From: Falciphora oryzae
Taxonomy: Eukaryota > Ascomycota > Sordariomycetes > Magnaporthales > Magnaporthaceae
Direction of reading: 5' to 3'
Length of the DNA: 64,000 nucleotides
Assembly: GCA_000733355.1 (NCBI GenBank)
Contig: JNVV01000051.1
Span: 163,298 to 227,297 of the forward strand
Part shown: piece after piece, positions 11,150 through 21,340 of the stretch
Numbering within the stretch: position 1 is the first letter of the stretch
Layout of the letters: every line of letters begins with the position of its first letter
Notes under the pieces: model-generated
Told to the model about the DNA's origin: nothing
The model's database searches: none
What the model saw: the letters and a program-made list of their open reading frames with translations, nothing else
Position numbers and translations under genes: made by a program

Positions 11150-12165
11150 CTTTGTGGGATATTCTGACCGCGGTGTCGTTTCGCTGCTCCCCCGCTCCCC
11201 ATCAGCGGCAAGTGAACTCGCGCAGCTGAACTGGCGTATTCCCCTGCGCACCGCCTGCGTCTTCGGGAACTTTCAGTCCCTCGATCGTCTGCGGGACCCG
11301 CCGACCGGCTCCTGCTATGACGGCGGGTCCCGGTTCACGGCCATGTCCACGAGGAGCCTTGGCGGCGACTGCTACGTGAACGGAATGCTGAGCAGCAGCG
11401 CCCACAATCCCGATGACATGTTTATTGTAAGCCGGCACTACGAAGGATGGTCGGTGCTACCATTGCTTGCGGCGCGGTTGGGTGTGTGGCTCTCTGCTTC
11501 CCTTCCGTTGATTGACTAACCCAGTTTCTTGACCCGACAAAGCTCTGGCCGGCCAATAGTCCACGACTGCAAGTCACCCCTTTGACAGGCCACACCGTGC
11601 TCTTTCGAATCTCTCCGTTGCCGCGGTGCCGGCGTTGAACGAAACGCCACGCCGTTTGTCCACGGACGCCGCCGTATCGACTGTCGGTCTTTTCCGGCCG
11701 CCGTTCTAAGGGGATCCTCCGAGATGGTATGTTCTGGGGGCTGCTTCGAATAAAAGACTTGGAATGGTGTCGCCCCTGTTCAATCCGCCAGGTTAGGGCC
11801 GGCACCATGCTCGAGTAGGAGGGTGGCAAAGTTACGGGTTCGGCATTTTACCGCGCGATGCAGGGGCAAGGACCGCCTGAATCTCGCTCGTCAACGTCCA
11901 GCGCTTTGCGCTCCAGCAGCACTTTCAGCCCGCGTCCGTATCCGTAGTCCTCAACTCGGGCGGAGCCGCAAATCTGGCAGAGCAGTGTTCTCGAGGGTAG
12001 CTGGCCTGCAGTCGGGTCTGCGCCCTTTCCGCGGCAAATACACGATAGTGAATATCCCGAGACCTCCCCTTCCCCATCCCTCAGTTGATCGCTACACGCA
12101 TATAAGCGTCCCTAGTCAACACAAACACCGCTATAAATCCTAACACCCGTTTGCAGGTCTTGCCC
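11150..12165. other. unassigned stretch containing a dispersed-repeat copy
   Basis: A plus-strand frame at 11154-11519 includes a Cys-containing segment (SCYDGGSRFTAMSTRSLGGD) that looks protein-like, but I recognise no family and see no clear start. The dispersed repeat copy at 11519-11622 follows. The rest, up to the thioesterase stop, shows nothing convincing. Confidence 0.35.
11519..11622. repeat. dispersed repeat, copy A
   Basis: About 104 bp aligned by eye to 14867-14971, sharing the blocks CGACAAAGCTCTGGCCGGCC and AAGTCACCCCTTTG. The differences are nearly all transitions, as expected for an old transposon remnant touched by C-to-T mutation. Confidence 0.75.
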
Positions 12166-12168
12166 AGA

Positions 12169-13388
12169 CTACAGGCTCGCCTTGCCGCCCTTGCCCGCGC
12201 CCGCACCCGTGGCGAGCCGCACGAGCCCCTCCTGCCAGCACGACAGGATCAGCTTGCCCGTGCTCTTGCTCCAGAAGCGCTGCTCGGCCAGGACGCGCCC
12301 GTCGGCGGCCCAAGTCACCCAGCGTTCCGACACGAGCCACTCGTCCGCCCGCGGCGCCGCGTCGTGGAACAGCACCGAGTGGTTGATGCTGGTCTGCACT
12401 GCGAAGCGGGACCGAAGCCTTTCCTCGGACGAGGGCGGGTGCGCCAGGCTCACGGTCGCGATCAGCCACTCGTCTGTGAGGTAGGCGAGCGCGGCCAAGT
12501 GCGTGGCCGGGTCCGCGGCCGCTGAGAGCGCGTCCGAGCGCACGTAGCTGCGCAGCCGGAAGTCGGACGGCTTCTTGCTGCTGCTGCTGCTGTTGTCGCT
12601 GCCGCTGCCGCTGTCGCTGTAGCGCTGCTGCCCCTCCCGCTCCGCGACGGCGGGGTGGCTGGGGAAGATGTGGCGCCACTCGAACGGGTCACCGACGGCC
12701 CTGTCGACGGCCGGGCTGAGCAGGCCGATCATGACGAGGAGCTCGAGGTTCGTCGTCGCGGGCACGTCGGCCGGCGCGAGCCCGCCCATATCCGGCACCG
12801 GGGGTGAGTCCTCCAGGTAAGCCTCGGGGCGGCCGGCATTCTCCCCCACCGGCGCGGCGGCGCGCTGCAGGCCGACGGTGGCCAGGTAGGCGCACTTCCC
12901 TTCCTGCTCGGCCCTGACGAGGCGCGTCGCGAACGTGCGCCCGTCCGAGACGCGCTCGACCCGGTACAGGAACCGGGGCGTGGCCTGGCCCGGCCGCAAA
13001 AAGACGGACTGTAGCGAGTGCACGCGGAAGCCCGCAGGCGCCGTCAGCTGCGCCGCCCGCACCGCCTGGCCGATCAGGAAGCCGCCAAAGATGCCGCGGA
13101 CCCCCCGGCCAGGGGGCCAAGGCAAACTGTGGTTGTGGTCAGTTTTGATTCGGCAGTGAGTGCATGGTCGTTATGTGTGTCCCAAATTTTTTTTACTTGG
13201 GTTTACGTGACTGAGCAAAATGGAGCATAGTAGAAGGGCAGGGGGCGATATGGGGCTGCTGCGTTGGTATCAGGTGATACGAACGAGTAATGGGTCGCGT
13301 CTTACTTCTCGTTGGTGAACACATCGGGCCCGTGTTCCGGCGCGACGACGACCGAGATGAGGGGCTCGACTGGTACCTGCGCGGACAT
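12169..13388 (-). CDS. acyl-CoA thioesterase (TesB/ACOT8-like double hotdog)
   Basis: Two exons, 13388-13306 and 13126-12169, with a GTAAGA donor and a CCACAG acceptor, give 346 residues. The splice yields TNENLPWPPGRGVRGIFGGF, matching the family's LW-P-GARGxFGG start. The N-terminal hotdog continues HSLQSVFLRPGQATPRFLYR and DGRTFATRLVRAEQEG. The C-terminal hotdog ends LSCWQEGLVR, with the catalytic-type Gln at about residue 326. The helix-start motif reads SINHSVLFHD (Asn about 276), where TesB-type enzymes normally have DHS with a catalytic Asp. A Ser/Asp low-complexity insert sits mid-protein. The C terminus GKASL is only a weak resemblance to a peroxisomal PTS1. The likely role is hydrolysis of acyl-CoA to free acid and CoA, possibly in peroxisomes, if still active. 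Confidence 0.85.
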
Positions 13389-15030
13389 GGCTGAGCCGTC
13401 TCTTCCCCAGTCTAGTGCTTCTTGGTCTCTCCGACCGCTTGGGTTCTGGCTGACCAAGAGTCTGGGGAAAGGTGAATTTCCTCGGGCCGATCAAAAGGTA
13501 TATTGGATTGTGCCCTTGTCTCGAGGCCGCTGAACCTAGGCTCGGCGGCTGCAGGACCCCCTGTCGTCGGGAAGAGGGGGTTTATAAAACTGCAGCACCA
13601 TGTGAAATTGATAGCGCCGACCACCAGCCCTGTACACTTTTTGGTACTTTTAAGCGAACCTCGATGCCGTCAACCATTTGAGGGGCCTGCAGCAAGGCTG
13701 TGGATATACGTACATGAGATGTGATTCGCAGTTTACCGAACACCTGTTGCCTACTCCTCCATCTCGACCACGCATAACGACTTGGCTCAGGCTACTTACT
13801 GCTCGACAGGAGCCGACGCGCGGCTTCAGTACCCGAACCAAGAGAAGCCGGCCAACGACGGAAAAACCCCCACGTCACGGGGAAGAATAGCACGCGGGGT
13901 CAAACCGTTTACAGAACCAGGCGCGTCGCGGCCGGTTGCGCCAGTCTGGAACCGAGGGCCGGCAGCCCGGCTGTTGCGGCCCCCCTCCGTCGGGCACGTG
14001 CAGGAAGAAGCTCGTGCAAAGGACCCATGCATACCCAAAACAGCCCGAGTCCGCAATAAACTCGGCGAAGCCGTGTGAGCGTCTCCTCAGCGCTGGGCAC
14101 CGTGGCTGAGGCTCACCCACTCGGTCTCGCGACCCGTGCCGCTCGAGACGCCGCCGGTGGGTTTGTACACCCCCGAGGGATTATCTCCTGGTCCTGCCCG
14201 GGGACTGCCGCCGACGGAAGTCCGAGGGGTTTGCGCAAGCGAAATTGTCCAAAGACGCGCATTCGCCGGAGCAGCCCGCAGCTGTTAGCCTTTTCGCCGT
14301 AAAACCGGCTCGGCTATTGTTATACATTGCGAGGTATGGGTCGACCGGGTCTTTCTTTTCAAGTGCTGTGGCCGGTGACAATGAGAGGCGCTTCAGTATT
14401 GGTGATCAGGCGGAGGAAGCTTGTGCTTTCGGTCCCGCAGAGGACTACCTCTGCGTTGAATACTACCGTTTTGGATAACCCACAGCGGCGAGGGAACCAC
14501 GAGCAGGCCGACGATCCCGGATTGCAGCGGTTGCCAGGCCGCTAATTTTCTCCGCTGATAACAGTGGCCTTGGGGCAAGCAAAAACGCGCCGAGCTAGCA
14601 CATTGAACCAGGCCATCGCCCGCCTCGTTATCGGCCCTTACCACCCCAGCCAGATGAGGACTTTCACGGCACCTCGATAAAACGTCGACTATGGAAACGG
14701 GATCTGGGCACTTTTCTCGTTGTCACCCCTTCTGGTTGATGCAGGCGGCGTCGGTCCGGATGACGCGGGGCTTCGACTTGCCCCGAGCTTGCGGAGCGCA
14801 CCTGACAAGTTCTCGGTTATGCGAGACCAGCGTCCATCCCTCATGGGGACTCGGCGCTCTCGACAGACCCAGTTTCTCAAACCGACAAAGCTCTGGCCGG
14901 CCAACAGTCCACGACTACAAGTCACCCCTTTGGCAGACCGTGCCGTGCCCCTTTTGAACCCCTCCGTTGCCCCAGGGAGAAGGTGTGACGCCCGGACAAG
15001 TCTGTTGCCCACCCCTTCCGCCGGAGCGCC
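13389..15030. other. gene-poor stretch with a dispersed-repeat copy
   Basis: I find no frame with a recognisable domain or convincing exon structure. The right part carries copy B of the dispersed repeat (14867-14971). Confidence 0.5.
14867..14971. repeat. dispersed repeat, copy B
   Basis: The partner of 11519-11622 in the same orientation. It shares long identical blocks and differs mainly by C/T and G/A changes. Boundaries were set by eye where similarity stops. Confidence 0.75.
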
Positions 15031-15033
15031 GAG

Positions 15034-15260
15034 CTAGGCGGCGCACTCGGAGCACTCGGCACCGGGCTCGGTGATAGCGTTCATGGTGCCAGTCACTCGC
15101 TTGCTGGTGGGGCACTGCCCTCCCTTGGGAGCGTTGGCGCAGCGGGCCGTCTACATCTTCTTGTCCTTGGTGTGCGGGGGGACTTTCTTGCAGCGCCCGG
15201 CCCTGGCCTTGGCGACGCAGTGTTCGCAGCCGCACGGCCGTGTCGTGTCGAAATGTAAAG
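15034..15260 (-). pseudogene. small Cys-rich (metallothionein-like?) coding relic
   Basis: A minus-strand frame reads RPCGCEHCVAKARAGRCKK, is interrupted by TAG at 15153-15151, and continues TARCANAPKGGQCPTSK to AECSECAA before a stop at 15036-15034. The CxC, CxxC and spaced Cys pattern is like small metal-binding proteins. The internal TAG replaces what could be CAG. No start or upstream exon is clear. Metallothionein-like is a suggestion only. Confidence 0.3.
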
Positions 15261-16183
15261 CACTCGTTAGTGAATGGGCGGCAGCGGCATGGGGGTGGAA
15301 AGGGCAGCTCACCATTCTCGGCCACCGGGGGATTGATTCTAGCAGAAGGCCTCTGTCTGTAAAGTGCAAGTGTTTGCGCGCGAATGGCCCCTGCCTATAT
15401 GCCGACGAAACCAACTGGTCGAGGCTGCTGACCGAACTCTTCGGGATAGGGAGAGCGGGAGATCGCTTCTTCTTCTGTGGCCCGACCGTAGCCGCCTCTC
15501 CTCAGCCCACTGCTTCATCTGCAAGTTCTGCTTATCACGAGCAACTACGCAAGAGTGTTTCGGTTAGGGAGCTTGCCGCAGAAGAGAGAAGTTTATAATG
15601 CAGAGGTTGTCAAAGAGGGTGTGCAGGACAGCCTGCCCTCCGGTGCGGCCTTTTCTCTTGATGGAGGCCAAATCGTTCCGGTATCTCAAAGGTAACTAAC
15701 GTTTGCCCTGCACTCACCCTCACCAGTCAGGGGCATCGAATATGGCATGTGAGCAGCTCGGCTTACGGTCTACAAAATCCACCCGATATTTCCATCCTTG
15801 GTGAACCATAATTTTGTATCCTTGCATCGGGGGATTCTTCAATCAAGGCGTCGTTTAAAGCGCTTCAAATCCCCTACTTTGGGTGCGACGAACGTCGACG
15901 TAGCATCTGAAAACGACAGCGTGCGGACTCTCAAGGCCCGGGCGAGGCTCGGAACGAGCCAGCAGCCATGTGGACGGACGCGCAGGGGACTGGCACGCAA
16001 CCCCTTACGCCTATTGGCACAGCCGGCTGTATGTTGGTATGGTGCATACAGGGAAGCCCCGTGGGCACATCAGCAACGCGGGGGGCGGGAGGCGGCGGCG
16101 ATGAAGAGACTGTCGGTCTGCGATGCCAACTGAGGTCTGCTCCAAGTACGCCCTGACGAAATACAAGCGTAGTTGGGTGCTAG
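15261..16183. other. no supported gene
   Basis: Open frames here are short and lack recognisable domains. The stretch ends at the decayed kinase gene. Confidence 0.45.
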
Positions 16184-16755
16184 CTAAACCGTAGCCGTTA
16201 TGGCCTCGGCCACCTGGGCAGCAGAGGAGAAGTCTCCCCTCCAGCATTTGGCGATGACCTCCGAGAGGGAGCCCACCGACGTCGGGGTACGTCCCTTGCT
16301 CCATCAGCTTTTCCGCGGCGTCCCCGTCCAGCAGGTCGTGCGGCTGTCGCCCCGTGGTTATTTCGTAGATCGTCGGCCCCAGACGGTGGAGTTCCGAGCG
16401 CATGGACGGCTCGCAGTGCTCGTTGCTGCCCGGGTACCTGTAGCCGGCCTCGCCCACCACCAGCGCGCCGGCCGTCGATGTAGCTGCCCGCAAAGCCACA
16501 GAGCAGGACGCGCCTCGGGACGCCGTCGAGGCGGCGGAAGATGCGGACCTCGATCTCGCGCATGTTCGTCTCCAGCTCGAAGGGCTGGGGCACCTTGACC
16601 AGCACGTTTGGGCGGTCGGGAAAGACGTAGATGCCGCAGGACCCTCCGGCCATGATGAACTTGGAGCCGGGCGGGTAGTTGAAGGCGCCCTCCAGGACCT
16701 TCGGAGCAGCCGGCTCCTTGGCCTCTTCGGACTCCAGTTCAGCAGTCATTATCAA
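16184..16755 (-). pseudogene. protein kinase relic lacking the catalytic loop
   Basis: The minus strand starts MIMTAELESEEAKEPAAPK and has a glycine-rich loop segment (FIMAGGSCGIYVF) and a VLVKVPQP lysine strand. It then jumps directly to a GFAGSYIDGR segment equivalent to the DFG/activation region. The alpha-C helix, hinge and HRD catalytic loop are missing, which looks like a deletion of about 100 codons. The C-lobe continues in a second frame (ALVVGEAGYRYPGSNEHCE, SMRSELHRLGPTIYEITTG) and the end in a third (VIAKCWRGDFSSAAQVAEAI), so there are two frameshifts. It resembles fungus-specific Ser/Thr kinases with a DFAGSSIDG-type motif. It cannot encode an active kinase. Confidence 0.75.
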
Positions 16756-17660
16756 AACCTCCAGCCAGCGTGTAGTGACGAGGAATGCTGCGGGTTGTAT
16801 TCAGCGTTGCTGGAGATGCGGTTGAGAGACCTTATCGGGCCTGGGATCCAGCGAGCCGCAGCGCCATCGGGGGCTAATCAGTGGGTTCTGTTGGGCCCTG
16901 AGGCTGCTGCTGAAAGCCACCCGTTGTCGGACTGGCACAGGCATTGAACATCCCAGGCAGGTTTGTGTGCATGGATGGACTGGTAATGTTTAGCTAGCGT
17001 CCAATTTCCGTCCCAGTGGCCCGGTTAGCCTCTCCACACACCCTGCAATACCACCCCCAGCCTACAAACGCCCACGGCGGATGCCCATCCAATCGCACCA
17101 CGGCCTTGGCAGCTGTCCCGTCTGTGCCACAATCCGCAGATCACGACGCCGCTCCCCGTAAAAGCGCTACTACAGCCGCCGCGGTCGCCGACCCCCGAGA
17201 ACTGGCTGTGCCGGTTGATCGAGCGTACAGGCGAAAATCCATCAGCCCATCCAAGGCTAGCCCACGCGAGGTGACATCTCACGAGAAGAAGCCTGAAACC
17301 CTTGGAAACTCAACACGCGTTGCCTTGATTCCTTCATACGAGGAAGGGCCTGAATTGCGGTCACGATGATGCAAAAACGAAACATCACAAAAAAAAAAAA
17401 AGGGTGCCCGTTTACCCGCATTCCAAAACATCCATCCTCCACGGTCCTTAGGCCCGCCTATGCCGACCAGCTGCTCGACAGCGCGGGCGTCGGGGGCGCC
17501 TTCGAACTGGTCCGGCTCCGGCAGCCCCGCGGCGTTTTCCGTCGATGCCTGCCCGGGCCAACACGGTGGCGCACCCACCACCCACCGCCCCCTAGCGCCC
17601 GTGGGTTTTGGTCCAGACGACGCCCGTGCGGTCCGCGAGCTCGCGGACGCGGTCGAGGCA
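16756..17660. other. unassigned stretch with a short poly-A
   Basis: There is an A-rich run near 17388-17402. Plus-strand frames around 17366-17777 are open but not recognisable. I see no supported gene. Confidence 0.4.
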
Positions 17661-17665
17661 GACGC

Positions 17666-18160
17666 CTACGCTTTGCGCTGCTGCACTGGGCCGGCGCCGC
17701 CGACTGGGATAGTTAGACCGGAGTATGCAGATGAAGAGCCGGGGATGTGCCGAGAGCCCCAGGGAGAGGGAGGCTGACTCCCGGTTGCTTTTTGCGCCAA
17801 GGTGATGTTGCCGGTGCCGAAATCGTCGCCGCCGTCCGCTTCATTGATGTTGTCGTTTGCCTTCGGGGATGCTCGCCCTGTCGCCCTGTTGCTCTTGCTC
17901 CTGCTGCTGCATAGACCATGAACGACGACGGCCGTCCGGGCTGTCGACGTCGGCGCCCCCGTCATGGTTGCTTTTGTCGTTGGAGGGTCATGTTGACTGC
18001 CGCTCCTGTTTTGGCGTGGCGGCGATGGCGGTGGCGTCTCGTCGATAGGGCTGCTGCGGGTGCATTCTTGTGGCAGGGCTGGTCGCGTTGCGCTCGGATT
18101 CACTGATGGGCACGTCGGCGGCCGTGGTGCTTCGAGCTGCCGCTCCTGCTGCTGCCGATC
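17666..18160 (-). other. open extension in frame with the DUF7924 gene
   Basis: Directly after the TGA, the same minus frame reads on in a Ser/Pro/Thr-rich, disordered-looking sequence (RSSPIDETPPPSPPRQNRSG) for about 165 codons. It may be the original C-terminal tail or a chance open frame in GC-rich DNA. Confidence 0.35.
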
Positions 18161-19513
18161 TCACTCGTCGTCTTTCCCCCGAGGGGTTGGCGAGGCCGAT
18201 GCCGCTGCTGCTGCTGCTATGTCTCCCTCACCAGCTTGCCGTGCCCTTTCGTTTGCCGCTCGAATGAAGTTGTCCCGGTGCTGCTTCGCCAAGTCGCGGG
18301 CGTTCCTGAACGCGGTGGCGCCTTGGACGAAGGTCTCACGGCTGTCTGTCATGCCGAACGACCTCAGTTGAGTCATGTGGTACTCCGGCTGTCCTCCGGG
18401 AGTGGTCGGCTCGGTGAGGTGGTGGGCATAGAGCTGAAGAGTCCCGGTCCCGCCGTGGTAGGTCGAGCTGAAAGTGTACGGTCTCCCGTCATAAACAGGC
18501 TCGTTATTGCCGTAGTTTTGCAGGCTGTGTATGCCGCGGGATCCAATCGCCCCGTCGTAGCGTGCTCGTCTTTGCGCCACGGCCGAAGACCCATCCGGTC
18601 CCTTGATTTCTGTGAAAAAGTTCGGAACAAGGGGCTTGTCCTCCGTGGTTGACGGGACGATGTAGTGGCTGAGCCCGCCACGGGCGCGTGGATTGAGGTC
18701 TCCGGGATTCGCGCCATAGTAGAAGTCTGGTTTGGCCCGTGCTATGCCGCCGTCCGTAAGCGGGTCCAGGTTTCCAAACACCGTATGTCTAGCGCATGGG
18801 TGGTTGGCGTGCAATGAGCCGGCGATGGTGGGGATGACACCAGCTTTAACATCCTCCTTGTTTTTGGCTTTGGAGTTGGCGTCCGCGAATTCCTCGAATG
18901 CGCCATCAGAGAAGTTGGACGGCGATAATGAGAGCCTTCGGACAGCCAGCGCCTCCATTATGTCCCTTCGGTCGTCCCCCTTTAGCTTTCGCGATCCGTG
19001 CAGCGGGTGGATGGAATGGTCGGATAAATGCTGCTCGAACGCAGGGTGATAGACCGTGATGGGTTTTTTGGGTTTGGTCGGTCCCGGGGTCGACGCAAAA
19101 GTCGTTGGATTGGTGCTCATGTCGCAGGTTGGTCGGTGGCAAGTCGGTTCGGGGTACCCCCGAAGGTCGCACAAATCTGGGCCGCCGTGCTTTGCAAATC
19201 GAGCCAGCTCTCTGGTGGCCGCCGGTGAGAGGCTTGGCGCAAGGTCTGTTGGAGGCGGCGGAAAGGAGAGTCGGGTCTTGTTTCGCCGTTGGAGCTCGTC
19301 TAGGGCGTCGGCGATCAGTGGGATCTTGGAGAGTCGGTCCCAGAACTCGGGCGGATGTCGCCAAGTGACAAGATAATTGTCGGGATCTCTGTCGTCCTGT
19401 CGTCTCTTCTTCTGTGGCAGGTCTCGCAGGGGCTCGTCGGCGCGTCGTCTCCCGTTTTGTGGTGCCGCCATGACCGGCACCAGCGCAGACTGAGGTTTAA
19501 GAGAGAGGGACAT
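18161..19513 (-). CDS. DUF7924-type protein (PD-(D/E)XK nuclease-like)
   Basis: A single open frame of 450 residues from ATG 19513. After a basic N terminus it has an HPPEFWDRLSKIPL segment, and toward the C terminus NFFTEIKGPDGSSAVAQRRA, RYDGAIGSRGIHSLQNYG and a YTFSSTYHGGTG block. These are hallmarks of a very common fungal domain that I know as DUF7924, whose E-x-K strand recalls restriction-enzyme-like nucleases. The C-terminal part has FRNARDLAKQHRDNFIRAAN. The frame ends at TGA 18163-18161, but the same frame stays open for about 165 further codons to 17666. The TGA may therefore be a premature stop (CGA to TGA) or the tail may be chance. The role is unknown; the family name is from memory. 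Confidence 0.7.
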   Translation of the reverse strand: MSLSLKPQSALVPVMAAPQNGRRRADEPLRDLPQKKRRQDDRDPDNYLVTWRHPPEFWDRLSKIPLIADALDELQRRNKTRLSFPPPPTDLAPSLSPAATRELARFAKHGGPDLCDLRGYPEPTCHRPTCDMSTNPTTFASTPGPTKPKKPITVYHPAFEQHLSDHSIHPLHGSRKLKGDDRRDIMEALAVRRLSLSPSNFSDGAFEEFADANSKAKNKEDVKAGVIPTIAGSLHANHPCARHTVFGNLDPLTDGGIARAKPDFYYGANPGDLNPRARGGLSHYIVPSTTEDKPLVPNFFTEIKGPDGSSAVAQRRARYDGAIGSRGIHSLQNYGNNEPVYDGRPYTFSSTYHGGTGTLQLYAHHLTEPTTPGGQPEYHMTQLRSFGMTDSRETFVQGATAFRNARDLAKQHRDNFIRAANERARQAGEGDIAAAAAASASPTPRGKDDE

Positions 19514-19519
19514 TCGGGG

Positions 19520-20348
19520 GTAGTAGTACCAGGTCTGGGAAAGCCTTCAAGAACAGCCCGGCATACGCGCGCTATTGTGGTGTTGGCCAACAAAGAACTA
19601 AATAAGCTGCCCAACTTCTACATTTCCGGCCATTCAAGGATACCGGCACACGCCAAAGTTAGCTACATTCCATTGAAAGGAGGCTTACATTCCATCAAAT
19701 GGATGCTGCCAGCACCGCGTCATGGCGACAAAGCCGAGGGCGAATTTTACGCCGAACTCCGCCGCTGGCATGACGGCGTTGGCCTTTTCGTCGCGGGCAA
19801 GGCCGACGGGATCTCGCGCTGCATGCAGCACCTCTCCGACTGCGCCAACAACACCCCGCGCCGGCAAACAAGGACAAGGCGCGTTGCCGAAGCTGAAGGA
19901 AAGCTTCGAGGCCACGAACTTGCAGGAGTTGGGGCAGAGACCGATTAAGAAGAGCCTGGAAAGTTAGGGGACACTAGGATAATACGGAAGACTAGCGGGG
20001 CGACGCTGTGACGTAGCCCGATTGCGTGCATAAGCCCACAGTCAGGCGTCGGCGGCAGCGCGCATGCACACACGGGTGGCCCCGGCCCGCTACTGCCACG
20101 CCGCCACGCGCGCCTCGCAGAGCCTGGCCGCCCGCGTCGGGCTGATTTCTGACGCTCCAGAGGCAGCGTACTGCAATAGGTGCCAGACACGCGGTGCTCG
20201 CGGCGGCGCCGATAAACAGCCAGACGCTCCAACGATGCCGACCCGCCGCTTGGCAGGGACGGGGGTTACAGACCGGGCTAAGGAGAATAGTCGTCGTCAG
20301 CTAGTCCTTTTTCTCCTCACCCTTCACCAGTCGTTCTTCACTTTAACC
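19520..20348. other. no supported gene
   Basis: A plus-strand frame at 19722-19967 is Ala/Thr/Ser-rich without a known domain. Nothing else is convincing. Confidence 0.4.
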
Positions 20349-20455
20349 TATACGCCAGGGCGTTGTGAGCGCTGCGGGTGGTGGTGATGCGTTCGTCCGG
20401 CGAGTGTGCCGGAAAAGGGGTAAGGCCGGGTTTGGGCGGGGGGTCCTCGGGCCTG
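20349..20455 (-). mobile_element. fragment of LINE 3' untranslated region
   Basis: This stretch matches 52760-52866, inside the 3' untranslated part of the LINE, with shared blocks GGCGTTGTGA, GTGTGCCGGAAAAGGGG and GGGGGGTCCTCGGG. Orientation follows the full element, whose sense strand is minus. No coding part of the element accompanies it. Confidence 0.75.
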
Positions 20456-20671
20456 AAAGGGGAGGGAGCCAGGCGCTCTTGCCCGCCTCGAACACACTCT
20501 TCTTCATCTGGTCATTTTATTACTTGTTTGTCATAAACCAACCATCGTAAGGCCTTCGGGTTTCGCAGCAAGTCACGCGTCAAGGCTGCAACCCCCAACA
20601 AGGGCTTAAGGCGCTCAATGATTGGCTGGATACAAAAACGGCTGCTCGTCCCCAAGCGGAGCACGCACCCG

Positions 20672-20780
20672 ACTGCATCAGGCTTCCTAAATCCTGGGAA
20701 AGCCTTGTCGCCTTAGCAAGTGGTAGGACATCAAAGTCCAGATTTGACGGCAAGTGATCGATGGCAGAGCAGATGTTTGG
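20672..20780 (-). pseudogene. duplicated C-terminal coding fragment
   Basis: On the minus strand this reads NICSAIDHLPSNLDFDVLPL and then SQDLGSLMQSGA, clearly the same protein segment as at 21110-21215 (NICSAIDRLPSNPDFDVPPL, SQDLGNLMQSDA). The two copies are about 430 bp apart in the same orientation and differ mostly by transitions. Confidence 0.7.
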
Positions 20781-20955
20781 ACGCCGCGCACCGGCGGGGA
20801 ACCGTGTTGGCTGGGCGGTGGGCCAGAGTTAGAGGGGTGGGGGCGGAGCGAGGCGTGCTCCCCGAGGGTCGTCACAGCAAGCATGAGGATGACACTGCCA
20901 GTGCGGTTTTCTGTGTTGTGAGCACGATCAAGATGACGGTCAATTGAATCCTATG

Positions 20956-21340
20956 CTATCCACCCGCCAACACCTCACGGCCCTTCCGGGCCTTATCCTC
21001 TCCTCCTCTTCGGCTCACCGAATGAGGCACCTGGAGTGACCGCTTGCTGCTTGGCATTGCTCGACTGGCTGCCTCGCTCATAAAAGCGCAGCTGGCATCT
21101 GACTGCATCAAGTTCCCCAAATCCTGGGAAAACCCGGTCGCCTCGGAAAGTGGCGGGACATCAAAATCCGGATTTGACGGCAACCGATCGATGGCAGAGC
21201 AGATGTTTTTGAAGTGAGCGGGCATCCATGTGTCGTAAACGTTTTTCGTAAATCGATACGCCGTCCATTTGTCCCTTCCGTCGAGCGCAATGAAAGAAAA
21301 ATTGTGGATCGGGTGCCGGTAGTACTTGGTGTTTTTTTTT
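20956..21340 (-). pseudogene. partial gene, C-terminal part of a DUF7924-like protein
   Basis: The minus frame reads FSFIALDGRDKWTAYRFTKN, continues VYDTWMPAHFKNICSAIDRL, then a SQDLGNLMQSD tail and a basic C terminus. I associate this block with the C-terminal part of DUF7924-family fungal proteins. Upstream of about 21340 the frame contains low-complexity sequence (Arg/Pro-rich) and no matching body, so it looks like a truncated copy. An intact relative lies on the same strand 1.5 kb away. Confidence 0.5.

Larger units (their letters stand above)
9661..11150. other. GC-rich stretch without a supported gene
   Basis: Many overlapping frames are open on both strands because the DNA is GC-rich, but none shows a recognisable domain. 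A minus-strand frame near 10420-10196 (MEVSVIALGHTEADTP onward) looks the most protein-like and could be an exon of an unknown gene. The stretch also holds a 27-bp minisatellite (9917-9994) and a GCAA microsatellite (10792-10820). Confidence 0.4.

Noticed and set aside
10568..11251. Long overlapping frames on the minus strand of the GC-rich stretch.
   Set aside because: Arg/Ala/Gly-rich translation in several frames at once, without domains or splice logic, as expected by chance in GC-rich DNA.
18732..19049. Plus-strand frames across the DUF7924 gene.
   Set aside because: Antisense shadows of the 450-residue minus-strand frame.
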